This document shows, in pieces, positions 1 to 11,689 of a DNA stretch of 64,000 nt; position 1 is the first letter of the stretch, and each line of letters begins with the position of its first letter. Position numbers and translations under genes: made by a program. The DNA is from Zygnema cylindricum. Lineage: Eukaryota; Streptophyta; Zygnematophyceae; Zygnematales; Zygnemataceae. The stretch covers positions 44,838-108,837 of the forward strand of contig JBBHKE010000779.1 of NCBI GenBank assembly GCA_037447655.1, given 5' to 3'. The notes under the pieces were generated by a model that saw nothing but the letters and a program-made list of their open reading frames with translations, was not told the origin of the DNA and did no database searches.

Positions 1-36
1 TAAAAACCATTAATTTCTACACTCCCCTTATTTTAT
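1..36 (-). repeat. Start of A1 3' LTR (1-21) and its polypurine tract (22-36)
   Basis: On the minus strand the purine run AAAATAAGGGGAG is followed by TGTAGAAATT, the same LTR start seen at 28866, 34972 and 49233. The remaining LTR lies left of the window. Confidence 0.85.
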
Positions 37-1989
37 AGTCAATCTTTAATTTCAGACCACACTTCTCCCTGCAGAAAATTAGCTTAGGGGAAAGCACAGG
101 TTTGGTCATCATATTTGCTACCATCTCTCTATCTGGTCGGTCCTCTAAACTGATTATTTTATTTTCTACTTTCTCTCTAACAAAGCTGAGTCTAATATCC
201 ATTTGTTTGGCTTTAAAATGATGTTTAAGATTGGCAGAAATAGCAATTGCTGCCTGATTATCACATATATTTTCTGCACACCACTCTTAAGGTGACCAAG
301 CTCACCAAGCAAAGACTTGACCCACATCAATTATTTTACAGCAGAGCAAGAGGCCATATACTCAGCCTCCATGGTGGACTGAGCAATAACTTTTTGATGT
401 TTGCTACTCCAACAGCAAGCCCCATCACCCACATATAATACATATCCAGAAGTGCATCTCCTCATCGGAGCATCACCATAACTGGCATCACTCCAAGTAG
501 TGATGTCAGTATTCTCCCCACCCAATGCAACCATAGATCCCTAGTTCCTATCAAGTATCTAAAGACTCTCTTAGCTGCCTAACAATCCCTATTAGTGGGA
601 GCATTTAGACTTCTACTCAGCACTCCTACAGCTACAGCTAAATCCAGCCGGGTACAATTCATAAAATAGATTAGACTTCCCACTACTTGCCTGTAAGGAA
701 TAGTCTGCATGAACTTCTGTTCTTCAGGAGATAATTCCTGGTCTAAGACTATGACTCCTTTTTCCTCACTCCCCTCACTTCCCTTCTTCAACTCCATTGG
801 AGTTGTACAACTATTAGCTTTATCCATTTGAAATTTTTCAAGCATGTTCCCTATTGCTTTCTTTTGAGTCAATCTTATAATTTTTCTTTTTCGGTCTCTC
901 TCTACTTGAATTCCCAAAATATATTTTGCTTCCCCCATATCCTTCATTTCAAATCTCCCCTTAACATCGGTTTTCATTTTATAAATTTTTTCCATTGATT
1001 TACTTAAAAGAAGCAAATCATCAACATAAATTGCAATAAATATAAAACCTTCCTCATTTTCGAAAACATAGATTGAGTGATCTGAGCTGACCCGGATATA
1101 TCCCAGACCGGTAAGAAACTCATCAAGTTTCTTATTCCACTGTCAAGGCGCCTGTTTCAAACCATAAAGAAATTTAATCAGCCCGCATACCTTACTCTCC
1201 TCTCCTTCCTCCACAAACACTTTTGGTTGTCGCATGAAGATCTCCTCTTCCAATTCTCTATGCAAAAAGGTTGTTTTGATCTCCATCTGGTGCACTTCCA
1301 TGTCTTCCGCTGCTGCTTGGCTAAGAAGTATGCGGACGGAGGGAAATCTGACCACCGGGGCAAAGGTTTCCTCGTAGTCAATTCCCTCATTTTGTGTAAA
1401 TCCCTTTGCCACTAGTCAGGCCTAGTAGCGCTCGATTGTGTTATCTGTGTTCAGTTTTAACTTGAAAACCCACTTACAACCGATTGGTTTTTTGGTTAGG
1501 TGGACAATCCACCAGCTCCCAAGTATCGGCTGCCATAATTAAGGCCATCTCCTCATTGATGGTTGTCTTCCACCGATTTCTTTCTGGACAAGTCATCGCC
1601 TCTCCATAAGTTTGAGGTTCATCTTGATGAGATAGTTTAGTTACCTTCTTATTAACCTGTTGTTCTTGCAGTCTTTTTCTACTTCTCCTTCCCCCCTCAA
1701 AATCTGAGGTCGGAATTGATGGTTCTCATGGATTCTTTCGAACAAACTCGGCTTCTCCCCTATCCCTTGATTCCGAATCAATTTCCACCACGTCTTCTGC
1801 TTCGGGAAGAGTTGTCACTGGAGTTTCCACAGCCGAGTCTTTTTCGGTCTGATTTTTACGTGCAAGAATGTCATCTTCTCTAAAACCTAGATAGTTAGGA
1901 AGCTCAAAGTCATCAGAAATTTCTGACTCAAATCTGATTTTTACTGACTTCGTATATTTGAAGGGATCCACAGACTTTCCTTCATCCAT
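37..1989 (-). pseudogene. A1 reverse transcriptase-RNase H region (broken)
   Basis: Reverse transcriptase of the copia type lies at about 1600-580 and RNase H at about 540-40. Visible motifs are EETFAPVVRFPS, FLYGLKQAP, the catalytic IYVDDLL around 1025-1000, and the RNase H blocks WSDASYGDAPMRRCTSGYV and STMEAEYMASCSAVK. The linker after integrase (1989-1726) is acidic and holds VVEIDSES. Lesions: a stop after GLKQAP near 1142, a stop near 578, a stop after SAVK near 330 and a frameshift near 270. The normal TAG end is lost (TAT), so the last frame runs on to the window edge. Not translatable as one protein. Confidence 0.9.
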
Positions 1990-3089
1990 AACTACTAGAT
2001 GCTTTACTTAGATTATATCTTCCTTTTTTAGATCATAAACTCTATATCCTTTAACATCCTCATCATATCCTAATAAGTATCCCGGTTTTCCTTTAGGATC
2101 TAGCTTCCAATTAGACCGATCTGTATCTAGACTGAATACTTGACTGCCGAAAACCTTTAAGTGAGATAAGTCTGGTTTCTGGCCTGTCCATCTCTCATAA
2201 GGTGTTTGATCTTTTATAGCTGAAGTAAGAACTCTATTTTTGAGGTAATAAGCACAGTTCATTGCTTTTGCCCAAAACCTTTTTCCTATCTTCTTATCTG
2301 ACAACATATTTCTAGCACTATCACTTAGTGTTCTATTTAACCTTTCAGCTACCCCATTTTGTTCCGGGTTTTTTGGAACTGTCTTTTGGTGTTGGACCCC
2401 ATCTTCCCTCAGAAAATCCTCAAACTGGTTAGATGTATACTCTCTACCATTGTCACTCCTTACTCTCTTGATTGGAGTTTCATGGAGTTTTTCGCTCCAT
2501 GCTTTATATTGTCTTAAACAATCCTGAGCTTCTGACTTGTTTTTCAAAAAATACACCCGGGAATACCGAGACCAATCATCAGTTATAGTCATCATAAATC
2601 TCTTCCCCCCCGGTGATGGCACTTTAACCGGTCCCCAAATATCTGTGTGTAGTAGATCTAGAATATTTTCTCCCTTATAGGTGGATGTTTTAGGAAAGGG
2701 TAACCTGTGTGCTTTACCTTGAGCACATCCACTAAAATCACTTATATCATTACTCTCACTGAACTGAATCCCTTCCACTACTCCCATCTTTTTTATCTCT
2801 CTTAATTTATCTAGATTCACATGCCGAAGCCTCTTATGCCACATCATAATATCATGAACACCAACATCATAAAGTTTATTCGTTTCATTACTTAAAATCA
2901 GCCTAAACATCCCATGGCTACCTGTCTCAGCAATGAAATAGACATCCTCCTCAAAACTAGCAATAAAGACTTCTTCCCTAGTGCTGGTGAAAAAACCCTT
3001 ATCATCTAATAGAGATGTAGAGGTAAGGTTTTTGTTCAGCTCCGGAATAAACAATACATCGGAGAATGTTAATATGGATGTCTTTCCTT
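1990..3089 (-). pseudogene. A1 integrase domain
   Basis: A 348-codon open stretch (3054-2008) holds most of a copia integrase. The N-terminal zinc site is present (HKRLRHVN then CAQGKAH; the first Cys of the C-x2-C pair is seen as SGCAQG). The DDE core follows: DIWGPVKVPSPGGKR, TDDWSRYSRV, RSDNGREYTSN and PEQNGVAERLNRT with the catalytic Glu. The C-terminal part carries the KVFGSQVFSLDTDRS block typical of copia. A stop after KKEDII separates it from the linker to reverse transcriptase. This is one of the better preserved integrase copies in the window. Confidence 0.9.
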
Positions 3090-4368
3090 TTACTTACACT
3101 TTCAGATCTACCGATCCTACAAGAGTAGTGGTGACTATCCTCCCATCCTCGTACTTTATCTCTACGGTGGGAATCTTTCTTATCTTTGTGAACTGGTGCC
3201 TATCCTTACAAATGTGCATGGAGGCACCTGAATCTATAATCCAGCCTGCTTCACCTTTCAATCCACTGTAAGCACATTTCTGCCTTTGTAGAATATCAAC
3301 CTCATTTTTCGCCTCCAACTCCTCATCCAAAAGGAGCTCATCATCCTCGTCCTCGGATTACGCCTCAAGTACCTGTGTGACAAGGGCCTTTTTCTTTCCT
3401 CTCGGGGTACCACTGGTCTGCCCCTCCTTTAACCGAAGCTCGGTTAGCTTAGTGCACTCTGCCATATAGTGCCCCGGTTTCTTACAAAAATGACATAGTC
3501 CTTTGGGAGCCCTTGGTTCGAACTCATCGGCCTGTTTTTTCTGCTCCCTACCCCCATAGTTTCCGACCGGTTTTCGGGAATCCCTGTTCCTCCAATCAGT
3601 CGCTGTTGCCAAGGCTTGGCCACTCTTTCCTCCCCTTCGGATCTCAATTGTATTCTCTCGAACGAGAATCATCCCTACCACTGAGTTCCATATCCACCTT
3701 GAGTCCAGCAAGTCCTGCACACGGTTGACTATGTTCTCGAACTCATCGGGTAACTTCATCAGTAAACAGTTAACCTTTTCTTTTTCACTAAAATCTTTTC
3801 TCGCACTCTCTATCTCCATGTAGAGTGTAGCAAGCTCATTGCAAAAATCCAACATATTTCCCCCTTTGTATACTTACTCCTTAACTTTCTGATCAGCCAA
3901 CTGTTGTTGTTGAATCGTACCACTTCGGTACATCTCTATGAGAGCCATCCAAAGATCGGATGCCCTTTCTACCTGCAAATGAGGACATGCAAGTCCTTGA
4001 GTGAGATGGCTTAGGATGAAGTGCTTTGCCGCCATATTGTTGAAGTCCCAGGTTTCAGTATCATTCTCCTTGTTCCTCGGAATAGGTGACATAAATGCCG
4101 AACCAGTTGCTATTGGTGTGGTTGTCTCCTTCTCCTTTCCTTTGTCCACCACCTCTCCTTCTTTTGTTTCTTTCGTTGAAGGTGGATCCTCTTTCCTGGT
4201 GAATCTGCTTCCTCCAAACCCTGGAGGAATTCGAAGACTAGATGGACGCCCCAACCATCCACTCACTATCCCCCAAAACCTTTTTTCGTATAGAGCTCCT
4301 ATCATCATACTTTCCCAGTATATAAAGCCAGTTCCATTAAAGATTGGTACCTTAGAGGGTGGGCCCAT
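3090..4368 (-). pseudogene. A1 gag and aspartic protease (broken)
   Basis: The gag frame can be read from the ATG inside the primer binding site (minus strand, 4368). It contains VPIFNGTGFIYWESMMIGAL, the usual N-terminal block of copia gag, then a capsid-like helical region, then a CCHC zinc knuckle CHFCKKPGHYMAEC near 3495-3455. A Lys-rich and acidic stretch leads to the protease motif WIIDSGASMH near 3245. Stops at about 3873 (TAT to TAA) and 3357 and one near 3093 cut the frame. In other copies an in-frame ATG lies 18 bases upstream in the LTR. Confidence 0.88.
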
Positions 4369-4372
4369 AACC
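4358..4372 (-). promoter_or_regulatory. A1 primer binding site (initiator tRNA-Met anticodon arm)
   Basis: On the minus strand GGTTATGGGCCCACC directly follows the LTR end. It is the perfect complement of GGTGGGCCCATAACC, the anticodon stem-loop of plant-type initiator tRNA-Met. Copia of Drosophila uses the same internal tRNA site. Confidence 0.85.
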
Positions 4373-5416
4373 TGAAACTCTAAGACCTCGATAAGTCCTC
4401 AGAGTGGACAGCTTCCAAGAAGCCTCTAGGATAACCCTGACCCCTCTGTGTTTCAGCAAAAATAATTGCCACCCTGGCAGACAAAAACTCTGAACAACTT
4501 CACCCCTGTGAAGAAAAGACTCCCCTGAGTTGATAGCAAAAAGAATCTCTGAATTTGCTCCCCTGAGCAGTAAGTTATGGAGGATCAAAGTTGACCTTTT
4601 GTACAGAAGCTCTCTGGGAGATAGGATCCTATCTCCTAATTTTCTAAGTCCTATCTCTCTCACAGACTCTATCTAATGATGTACGGAACTAATCAGATTT
4701 CTCCTCCGTACACAAAAGTACAGTCGCCGGTGTACTTTATGTACGGAAATTGTACAACATGGCCTAAATGTCGACATATGTCATATCCGGATTCGGTGCC
4801 GTAATCTCCGAAGATACCACGATCCAATGTTATTTCGCCACGTGTCATCCGATGTGGCGATGCCCACAAACCGCTGAATTCTTCTTCCTAGATCTCGGCG
4901 CTAATTTTGGCCTTCCGATTAAATTCACATTTTGATCGGAGCCGTAATAACTACATGCGCGGTATTTGTTTCGCTTACAAAATCAATGCGCGGTATTGAT
5001 TTCTTATCCGTACCGCAATTCGTACTTTTACACTACCGGTTCTATGTATCGTGTAAACAATTATAGTTAAATGATTTATCCTACGTATTAATGTTTAAAT
5101 TGTTATCAAACTATATAGTACGTAACACTACTTCAAGATTTAACGGCTAAGGTTACCGCGTACCGGCAGCTTGCCGGCCGGCAGGTACTAGGTCCAAATC
5201 CTGTGGCCGCCGCGTATATTTTTACTTAATAAACCCCAAATATATATTTCCCGTAAACCTCAGGATAGCCTAGGTAGCCATGGCTCTAGCTTCCTCTCCA
5301 ATTTCTCAGTGACTGCGACAAGTTTGAGAGTTGGAGAGAGAAGTTAGAGGTAGACTGCCTCGGCTTCTTTCTTATATCTGACCTAAATAATACTCTAAAA
5401 ACCATTAATTCCTACA
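4373..5416 (-). repeat. A1 5' LTR (1044 bp)
   Basis: The LTR begins TGTAGGAATT on the minus strand at 5416 and ends with TG/CA next to the primer site at 4373. It holds the conserved family block around 4640-4760 (GGTTCCGTACATCA-like, purine-rich start region). A tRNA-like segment with a B-box-like core lies at about 5140-5215. Confidence 0.9.
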
Positions 5417-5451
5417 CGAATCGTGTACACGTCAAAGATAAGTGAACCGAC

Positions 5452-5690
5452 GTGCCTTTGCACGTGCGACGCAAATCATGCACGCGCGCAAAATTAACTG
5501 TGCGTGCGTGTATGATTTCGTTAAAGCGTGTTGAATATCGCGTGCCCGTGCACAATATCATGCGTGCGTGCAAAATATCGTGCAAGCATGCAAAACATCG
5601 CTCGCGCATGCACACTTTCATGCGTGCGTGCGAAATACATTGGGCGCGCATACAAAATATCATGCATGCCCGCGACCGATACCATGCGGC
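5452..5690. repeat. Degenerate 20-bp minisatellite rich in GCATGC and GTGCGTGC
   Basis: About ten or more diverged units of roughly 20 bp, with the pattern AATATC, then ATGCGTGCGTGC, then AAA. Alternating purine-pyrimidine runs dominate. Short open frames on both strands are products of the repeat. Confidence 0.75.
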
Positions 5691-6044
5691 ATGACACGGC
5701 AGTAGTACTTTCTTGTACTGTACTGTGTTTTGATTGGTTCGTACAGTCAATAGATAGGGGTTGTGAGAGGGAGCTAGGACTTAGAAACATCTGGTAGATG
5801 GTCTTCTCTCTCTTTGAGAGTTTGTATATATTGGCATCTTTGCCACCCTATAACTAATCGTCTAGTTAGTTGTTTTCAAAGATTCTTTTCCCTACGGACT
5901 CAACGGAGTCCAAGCTGTATACGAAAGCAGTCACATAGTCAACTTGTTTCCTTGGGCAGCAATGGATGCCATTGAAAGTGGGTTAGTTAAAAACTATCTA
6001 GAGGCTTCCTAAATTCTGTAGTCCAATGGAGGACACATAATTAC
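5691..6044 (+). repeat. Remnant of a diverged copia-type LTR (plus orientation)
   Basis: Bases 5733-5790 resemble the core of family-A LTRs on the plus strand: GATTGGTTCGTACAG, then AATAGATAG, GTGAGAG and TAGGACTTAGAAA follow in the same order. Toward the right end an ATG at 5962 opens a short frame, as in the LTR ends of families A-D. No target duplication was found, so the limits are approximate. Confidence 0.45.
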
Positions 6045-7323
6045 ATTCACTTTCTCCGAACTGAATTCCTTCCACTATTCCCATCTTTTTCATTTCTTTC
6101 AACTTGTCTAGATGCACATGTCCAAGCCTCTTATGCCGCAACATAATATCATGAACACCAGCATAGTAAAGATTGTTATTTTCATTGCTTAAAATCAGCC
6201 TTAACATCCCTTGGCTACCTTTTCAGTGAAATAAACTTCCTCCTCAAAGCTAGCAGTAAATGTTCCCTTCCTTGTGCTAGTCTCAAAACCCTTATCATCT
6301 AACACAGACATTAAGATGAGGTTTTTCTTTAACGCTGGAATAAATAACACATCAGAGAATGTCACTATGGATGTCTTTCCCTCCACAAAGACTTTTAGAT
6401 CTACCGATCTTACCATATTAGTAGTGACTACCCTCCCATCCCCATACTATACTCTACGGTTGATATCTTTCTCATCTTAGTGAACAGGTGTTTATCCTTA
6501 CACGTGTGCATGGAGGAATCGGAATCCTCAATCCAACCTCTTTCATCTTTCAAACCTCCAAAAGCACTTTTCTACTTTCGAGGAATTTCGACCTCGGTCT
6601 TTGCCTCCAACTCCTCATCCAGCAAGAGCTCACCGTCCTCGTCCTCGGATTCCTCCTCCTGTACCTGAGTCACAAGAGCCCTTTTCTTTCCTCTTGGAGG
6701 TCGATTGATTTGCCCCTCCTTTTACCGAAGTTCAGTTAGCTTCGCACACTCCGCCATATAGTGCCCTAGTTTCTTACAAAAATGACACAAATCCTTGGGA
6801 GCCCTTGGTCCAAACTCCTCTGTCTGATTTTTCTGCCCCCCCCCCTCCATAATTACCCACCAGTTTCCTAAAATCATTGTTCCTCGAATCGGTCCCAGCT
6901 GCCAAGGCTTACCCAGTCTTTCATCCCCTTGAGATATCAATCGTGTTCTCCCAAACGAGAATCATCCCTACCACTGAATTATATATCCACCTTGAGTTTA
7001 GCAAGTCCTTCACACGGTTGACTATGTTCTCGAACTCATCTGGTAACTTCATGAGGAAGCAGTTAACCTTCATCTTTTCAGTTTAAACCTATCCAGCACT
7101 CTCTAGCTCTATGAAAAGTGTTGCGAGCTTATTACAAAAATCCAACATCTTCCCCCCTTGTATATAGATGCGTTAATTTTCTGATCAGCCAATTGCTGTT
7201 GCTGAATCGTACCACTTCGGTACATCTCCTCATCTCCGTACATCTAAAACCTTTTCTCACATAGAGCTCTTGTAATCATACTCTCCTAGTATATGAAGCT
7301 AGTTCCATTAAATATGTGCTCCC
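6045..7323 (-). pseudogene. A2: 5' part of a family-A element (gag, protease, integrase start)
   Basis: On the minus strand the order is a gag remnant (7316-6720) with zinc knuckle CHFCKKLGHYMAEC near 6770, an acidic linker, a degraded protease region near 6530, and the start of integrase with HKRLGHVHLDKLKEMKKMG at 6150-6090. The copy stops at about 6045, before the integrase core. Most of the 5' gag sequence is missing between about 7200 and 7260, and the primer site is gone. The LTR at 7324-8329 serves as its 5' LTR. Confidence 0.8.
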
Positions 7324-8329
7324 TACCTCTAAGACCTTCATAGGTCCTCAGAGTAGGCAGCTCACACGAAGCCTCTAGGATAACCCTAACCCCTTTGTGT
7401 TTCAGCATGAATAACTGCCATCGTGGCAGAAAAAAACTAACCACTTTCACCTTTGTGAAGGCAAGACTTCCCTGAGTGTATAGCAAAAAGAATCTTTGAA
7501 TTTGCTCCCCTGAGCAATATTTTGGAGGGTCAAAATTGACCTTTTGTAAAGAAGCTATCAAATTTTTCTAAGTCCTATCTCTCTCTAAAACTCTATCTAC
7601 TGAAGTACGACACCAATCATAATATTATGTCGTAGAGAAAGGTACAGGTGGTGGTGTACTTTGTGTACGGCCATTCTACGACATGGCCAACAAGTCGACA
7701 CAGGTCATTTTTGGATTCATTCCTGTAATTCCCGGAGATGTCGTAATCCAATATGGTTGTGTCGCGTGTCAATCGTTGTGAAGTCGACTGCAAACCGCCG
7801 AAAACCTATTTCGCGATCTCGACATGCTTTGCAATAGTCCTATTAAACCTGATTTCAATTGTAGCCGTCTTATATACTTGCGCAATATTTGTTTCGCTTT
7901 CGAAACAGAGTGCGGGGTATCCGTTTTGGATGTTCCGTACGCCGTACAACACAAATTGTATCTATGTCCAAATATCCCGTTAAATGAAATAGCCTACATG
8001 TGAGTGTTTATATAATTATCAAACCCTATATGGTACAACCTTGATCTTAGACTAATTGGCTAAGGCTACCATTTACCAGCGGCTTTGACAGATTGCAGGT
8101 ACCACGTTCAAATCCCAGGTCCGTCAATTATTATTCTGGTAAATTTACCAATCTAATGTCTGTCCCCGTCTAGATAGCATACGCGGCCATGGCTCTATCT
8201 CCCTCTCCAACTTTTAGTGACAACGACAAGTGTGGAAGCTGGAGAGAGGAGTTAGAAGCATACTGCCTCTGCTTCTTTTCTGCTTTTTACAAAACCTAGA
8301 AAATACTAAAATAACCTTTAATTTCTACA
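7324..8329 (-). repeat. LTR shared by A3 (3' LTR) and A2 (5' LTR)
   Basis: The right border is clean: TGTAGAAATT on the minus strand next to the A3 polypurine tract at 8330-8343. The left border at about 7324 is eroded; it shows TACCTCTAAGACC where other copies have TGAAACTCTGAGACC. A tRNA-like block lies at 8041-8116. Confidence 0.8.
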
Positions 8330-9369
8330 CTCCCCTTATTTTCTAGTCACTCTTTATTTTACGACCACACTTCTCCCTGCAAAAAAATTGTTTAGTGGAA
8401 GGCACAGGTTTGGTCATCATATTTGCTACCATTTCACTATATCGTTTTTACTCCAAACTGATTATCTTGTTTTCCACTTTCTCCCTAACAAAGCAAAGCC
8501 TGATGTCCATGTGTTTGGCTTGAAAGTGATGTTTAGGATTAGCAAAAATGGCAATGGCTGCCTAATTATCACATAACACTTTATGGATACCACTCTTAAG
8601 ATGACCAAGCTCACCAAGCAAAGACTTGACCCACATTAATTCTTTTACAGCAGAGCAAAAAGCCATGTACTCAGCCTCCATAGTGGACTAAACAATGACC
8701 TTTTGCTGCTTTCCACCACGTCTTCCACTTCGGTTGGAGTTGATACTATGGGTTCCACATTTAGGTTGTTCTTGATCTAATCTGTACCTGCAAGATCATC
8801 ATCTTCTTGAAATCCTGGATAGTTAGGAACCTCAAAGTCATCATAATTTTTTGCCTCAAATGTGATTTTGACTGTCTTTGTATGCTTAAAGGGATCTATA
8901 GATTTCCCTTCATCAATAACCACAAGATGCTTCACTAAGATAATATCCTCTCTTTTGAGATCATAGACTCTATATTGTTTTACATCTACATCATATCCTA
9001 GTAGATATCCCGGTTTTCCTTTTGGGTATTATTTCCAGTTTGACCCATCTGTGTCTAAACTGAAAACTTGATTACCGAAAACCTTTAAGTGTGAAATATG
9101 TGGTTTTCGGCTATTCCATCTCTCATAGGGTGTTTGGCCTTTTACTCCTGAAGTAAGAACTCTATTCTTGAGATAATTTGCACAGTTCATTGCTTCGGCC
9201 CAAAATATTTTCCTATCTTCTTATCTAACAGCATACTCTTAGCATTATCACCCAGTGTTCTATTTAATCTTTCAGCTACACCATTCTGCTGAAGATTTTC
9301 AGGAAAATTCTTTTGGTGTTGCACTCCATCTTCTCTCATAAAATCATCAAACTGGTTAGAGGTATACTC
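8330..9369 (-). pseudogene. A3 RNase H fragment joined to integrase C-terminal/linker region
   Basis: Bases 8330-8710 match the end of RNase H of other copies, from the KQQK region to the element end. At about 8711 the sequence jumps to the acidic linker (VVEVDSES-like block, CCACCACGTCTTCC on plus), so the whole reverse transcriptase and part of RNase H, near 2 kb, are missing. Bases 8960-9364 hold the integrase C-terminal block (VFSLDTDG-like, PYERWN) up to the PENLQQNGVAERLNRT region, where element B is inserted. Confidence 0.8.
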
Positions 9370-10348
9370 TCTTGAATTTGGAAATCTTTAGTTCACTAGA
9401 TAAGGCTCTGACGGGAGATTTAGGACTTAGAATATTCTTTCATCTAAGTCAGATTTACTATTGACCTCTAATAGTGTGAAAGTAGCAGGTATTCATCAGA
9501 GTGTACTGTATGACTGTAGGGACACGTGTTGACATTTGAAGACACTGCTGGTATTCCGGAGTGACACTAACACCCACAGCCACGTGTCATTAATCATATG
9601 GTCAGTTTCAGTGAATCGGACGGACGGAGACTAAGCCGAACATCCGGGAGGAGAGCGTAAGAGGATCGTTGATACAAACCAAGTCGACAGACGCGATTCA
9701 AGTGGGGACCACAGTGACTGAGTGCGCCGTATGAACCCAGGATGTTTCGTACCATTTGACCAACAAACATTTGGATTGTTGTGAATAGTGCTGACTAAGC
9801 ACCGGCAACATTTACTGTACGAACAATATCTGTAAATATTTGGGAAACAAATATTTGTTGTTTAGTGCATTAGAAAATAGTGTTACATTAGTAGATTTGA
9901 TGCATGTAGCAAATAGGGTTTAGGAAAGTACTTACGGTACAGTAAAATACAGTTTAGACAGTTTGTTAGAACATAGAAGAGTACCATAGTATAGGGAACA
10001 TATTTAGTATGGATCCAGTAGATACTCACTGTGAGTATATAGAGTAGGACTTGGTCAAAATTATGTATCCACTCTTGGGAATATAGTTTTTCTAAAGGCA
10101 GTTTATAAGAAACTTGTAGAGACTATTTCTTATGGTTGACTGGGTGAATTGATCTGAAACTTTGTGAGCTGTCAATTTATTGTATGGTGTAATATTGTGC
10201 TGAATTTCGTGGTAAGTGGCCAATTCAGTCATATTCTGTGTCAGCTGAAAGTTGGCTGTTGGAGAAGGTACTTCATAGCTTCTGTTGGTTTTATGTCTAC
10301 TTCCAATACAACAGCTTGTCCTCCACCTGCAACGGTGGTTGTAGAACA
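9370..10348 (+). repeat. 5' LTR of element B (979 bp)
   Basis: It starts TCTTGAATTTGG (3' copy: TGTTTAATTTGG) and ends GTAGAACA. A degenerate primer site GGTCATGGGCC follows at 10352. An ATG at 10293 inside the LTR opens the gag frame. Confidence 0.88.
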
Positions 10349-11560
10349 ATTGGTCATGGGCCTTTCGTCAAGAGTTCCCATCTTCAATGGCCAAAAGTAT
10401 GCATACTGGGCAGCAATGGTTGAATCTTCATTTGAAACTTCTGACTTACTGGGGGTTTTGGATGGCTCCCTTGATGAAACAGAACCGGGTTGGGCGAAAA
10501 AGAATTCAATGGCAAGGAACAATCTCATTCTTTGCATTTTAGAAAATCTGGTCATGTCGCGGCTGAAAATGAAAAAGGCAAGCAAGATCTGGACTTCACT
10601 AAAATCAGCTTTTGAGAAAGCAAATGTTTAGGAAGAGCTCTTGGTGGGTGGAAAGATCTGGGAATACAAATACTCGGGGGGATATATGGTTCAGTATTGT
10701 GATAATTTCGTGCACTTATTGATGCACACTCTTCAGCTGGTGGATCCTTTCCTGAGTTTCAGCAAGCTGCTTTGCTCAAAAGGGGTCTTCCCAGTAGCAT
10801 GAAAGGTGTTTCAGTTCAATTAAAGAGTCATGATAATGCTAGCTGGTCATTTCAGTTAGCATATAATCTCATATTGGAGGAAGAAACTAATACTAAACTC
10901 CTTGAGGGAGAGGGAAAGGTAGAGGCTTTTGCTACAGATTTTGAAAAGAGAAATAAGTTTAATCAGAACAGAAATCAATTTAATTAGAATCAGAATCAGT
11001 TTAATCAGAGGATAAATAGGCCACCTTCTACCACTTGTTTTTATTGTTCTAAGAAAGGACATGGATACAGTTACTGTCCTAAGCTGAAAACGGCAAATGA
11101 GACGGGTTTATACAGACGTGGTTGGCAGCAAAGCCCTTATCACCGAGGTTTTTCAAGAAATCCAACCCATGGAAATGCTTTTTTTTCAGCTTCTGCAACT
11201 GATGCAGATGATGCAGATGAATCTCTGAGCTTCAATGAGGAAGAGGAGGCGGAGCTATGTGCTATGGCATTAGCCATGGAGGGTTTAAAGGATGCGGGAT
11301 GGATCATGGACACAAGAGCATCTGCCCACATGTGCTGGAACAAAGCTGCTTTTACAAATCTGCCACAGATGTCTCCAAAGAATATATACTATGCTTGTGG
11401 AATGAGTGTTCAAACATCAGCTTAGGGTGATATATCTTTGATGGTAGATGTAGGGGGTAAGTCAGGAGAGAGAACTCTTCACAATGTTTTATATGTTCCA
11501 GACTTTAAAAAGAATCTTTTTTCTACATCTCTAGTAGAGAGCAAAGGCGTTGAGATCACT
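10293..11560 (+). pseudogene. Element B gag and protease (broken)
   Basis: The frame opens at the LTR ATG (MSTSNTTACPPP), crosses the primer site as VMGL and continues SSRVPIFNGQKYAYWAAM, the copia gag start. A stop at 10629 and a shift before 10772 interrupt the capsid region. The zinc knuckle CFYCSKKGHGYSYC (C-x2-C-x4-H-x4-C) lies near 11035-11078, preceded by an Asn/Gln-rich stretch. The protease motif near 11300 reads WIMDTRASAHM, where the family norm is D-S/T-G-A-S; the catalytic-loop Gly is Arg. Further stops occur near 11424 and 11577. Confidence 0.85.
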
Positions 11561-11689
11561 CTGAAAGGAGGTAGATAGTTTGTTAGCAAGAAAGGGAAAG
11601 TAGCTCTCACAGGAACTAGAGTTGCTAGCAAAATGTACCGGATGGACATGGCTGAATATAAAGAAAATGATGTTCTCTACTCTAGTGTC

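Larger units (their letters stand above)
1..5416 (-). mobile_element. Copia-type LTR retrotransposon A1, nearly full length, 3' LTR off-window
   Basis: Read on the minus strand the order is 5' LTR (5416-4373), primer binding site, gag, protease, integrase, reverse transcriptase, RNase H, polypurine tract (35-22) and the first bases of the 3' LTR (21-1). Integrase before reverse transcriptase is the Ty1/copia order. All domains are present but the frame is broken by several stops and frameshifts, so the copy is dead as it stands. It is the best minus-strand reference for the family and has no nested insertion. Confidence 0.93.

Noticed and set aside
4001-4375. Plus-strand frame of 124 codons opposite A1 gag (similar ones oppose gag in other copies)
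   Set aside because: Antisense shadow of the gag frame, kept open by its codon pattern.
8041-8116. Functional tRNA gene in the LTR
   Set aside because: A- and B-box-like motifs are present but the acceptor and anticodon stems do not pair properly, and the block recurs in every family-A LTR. Kept as a tRNA-like finding only.
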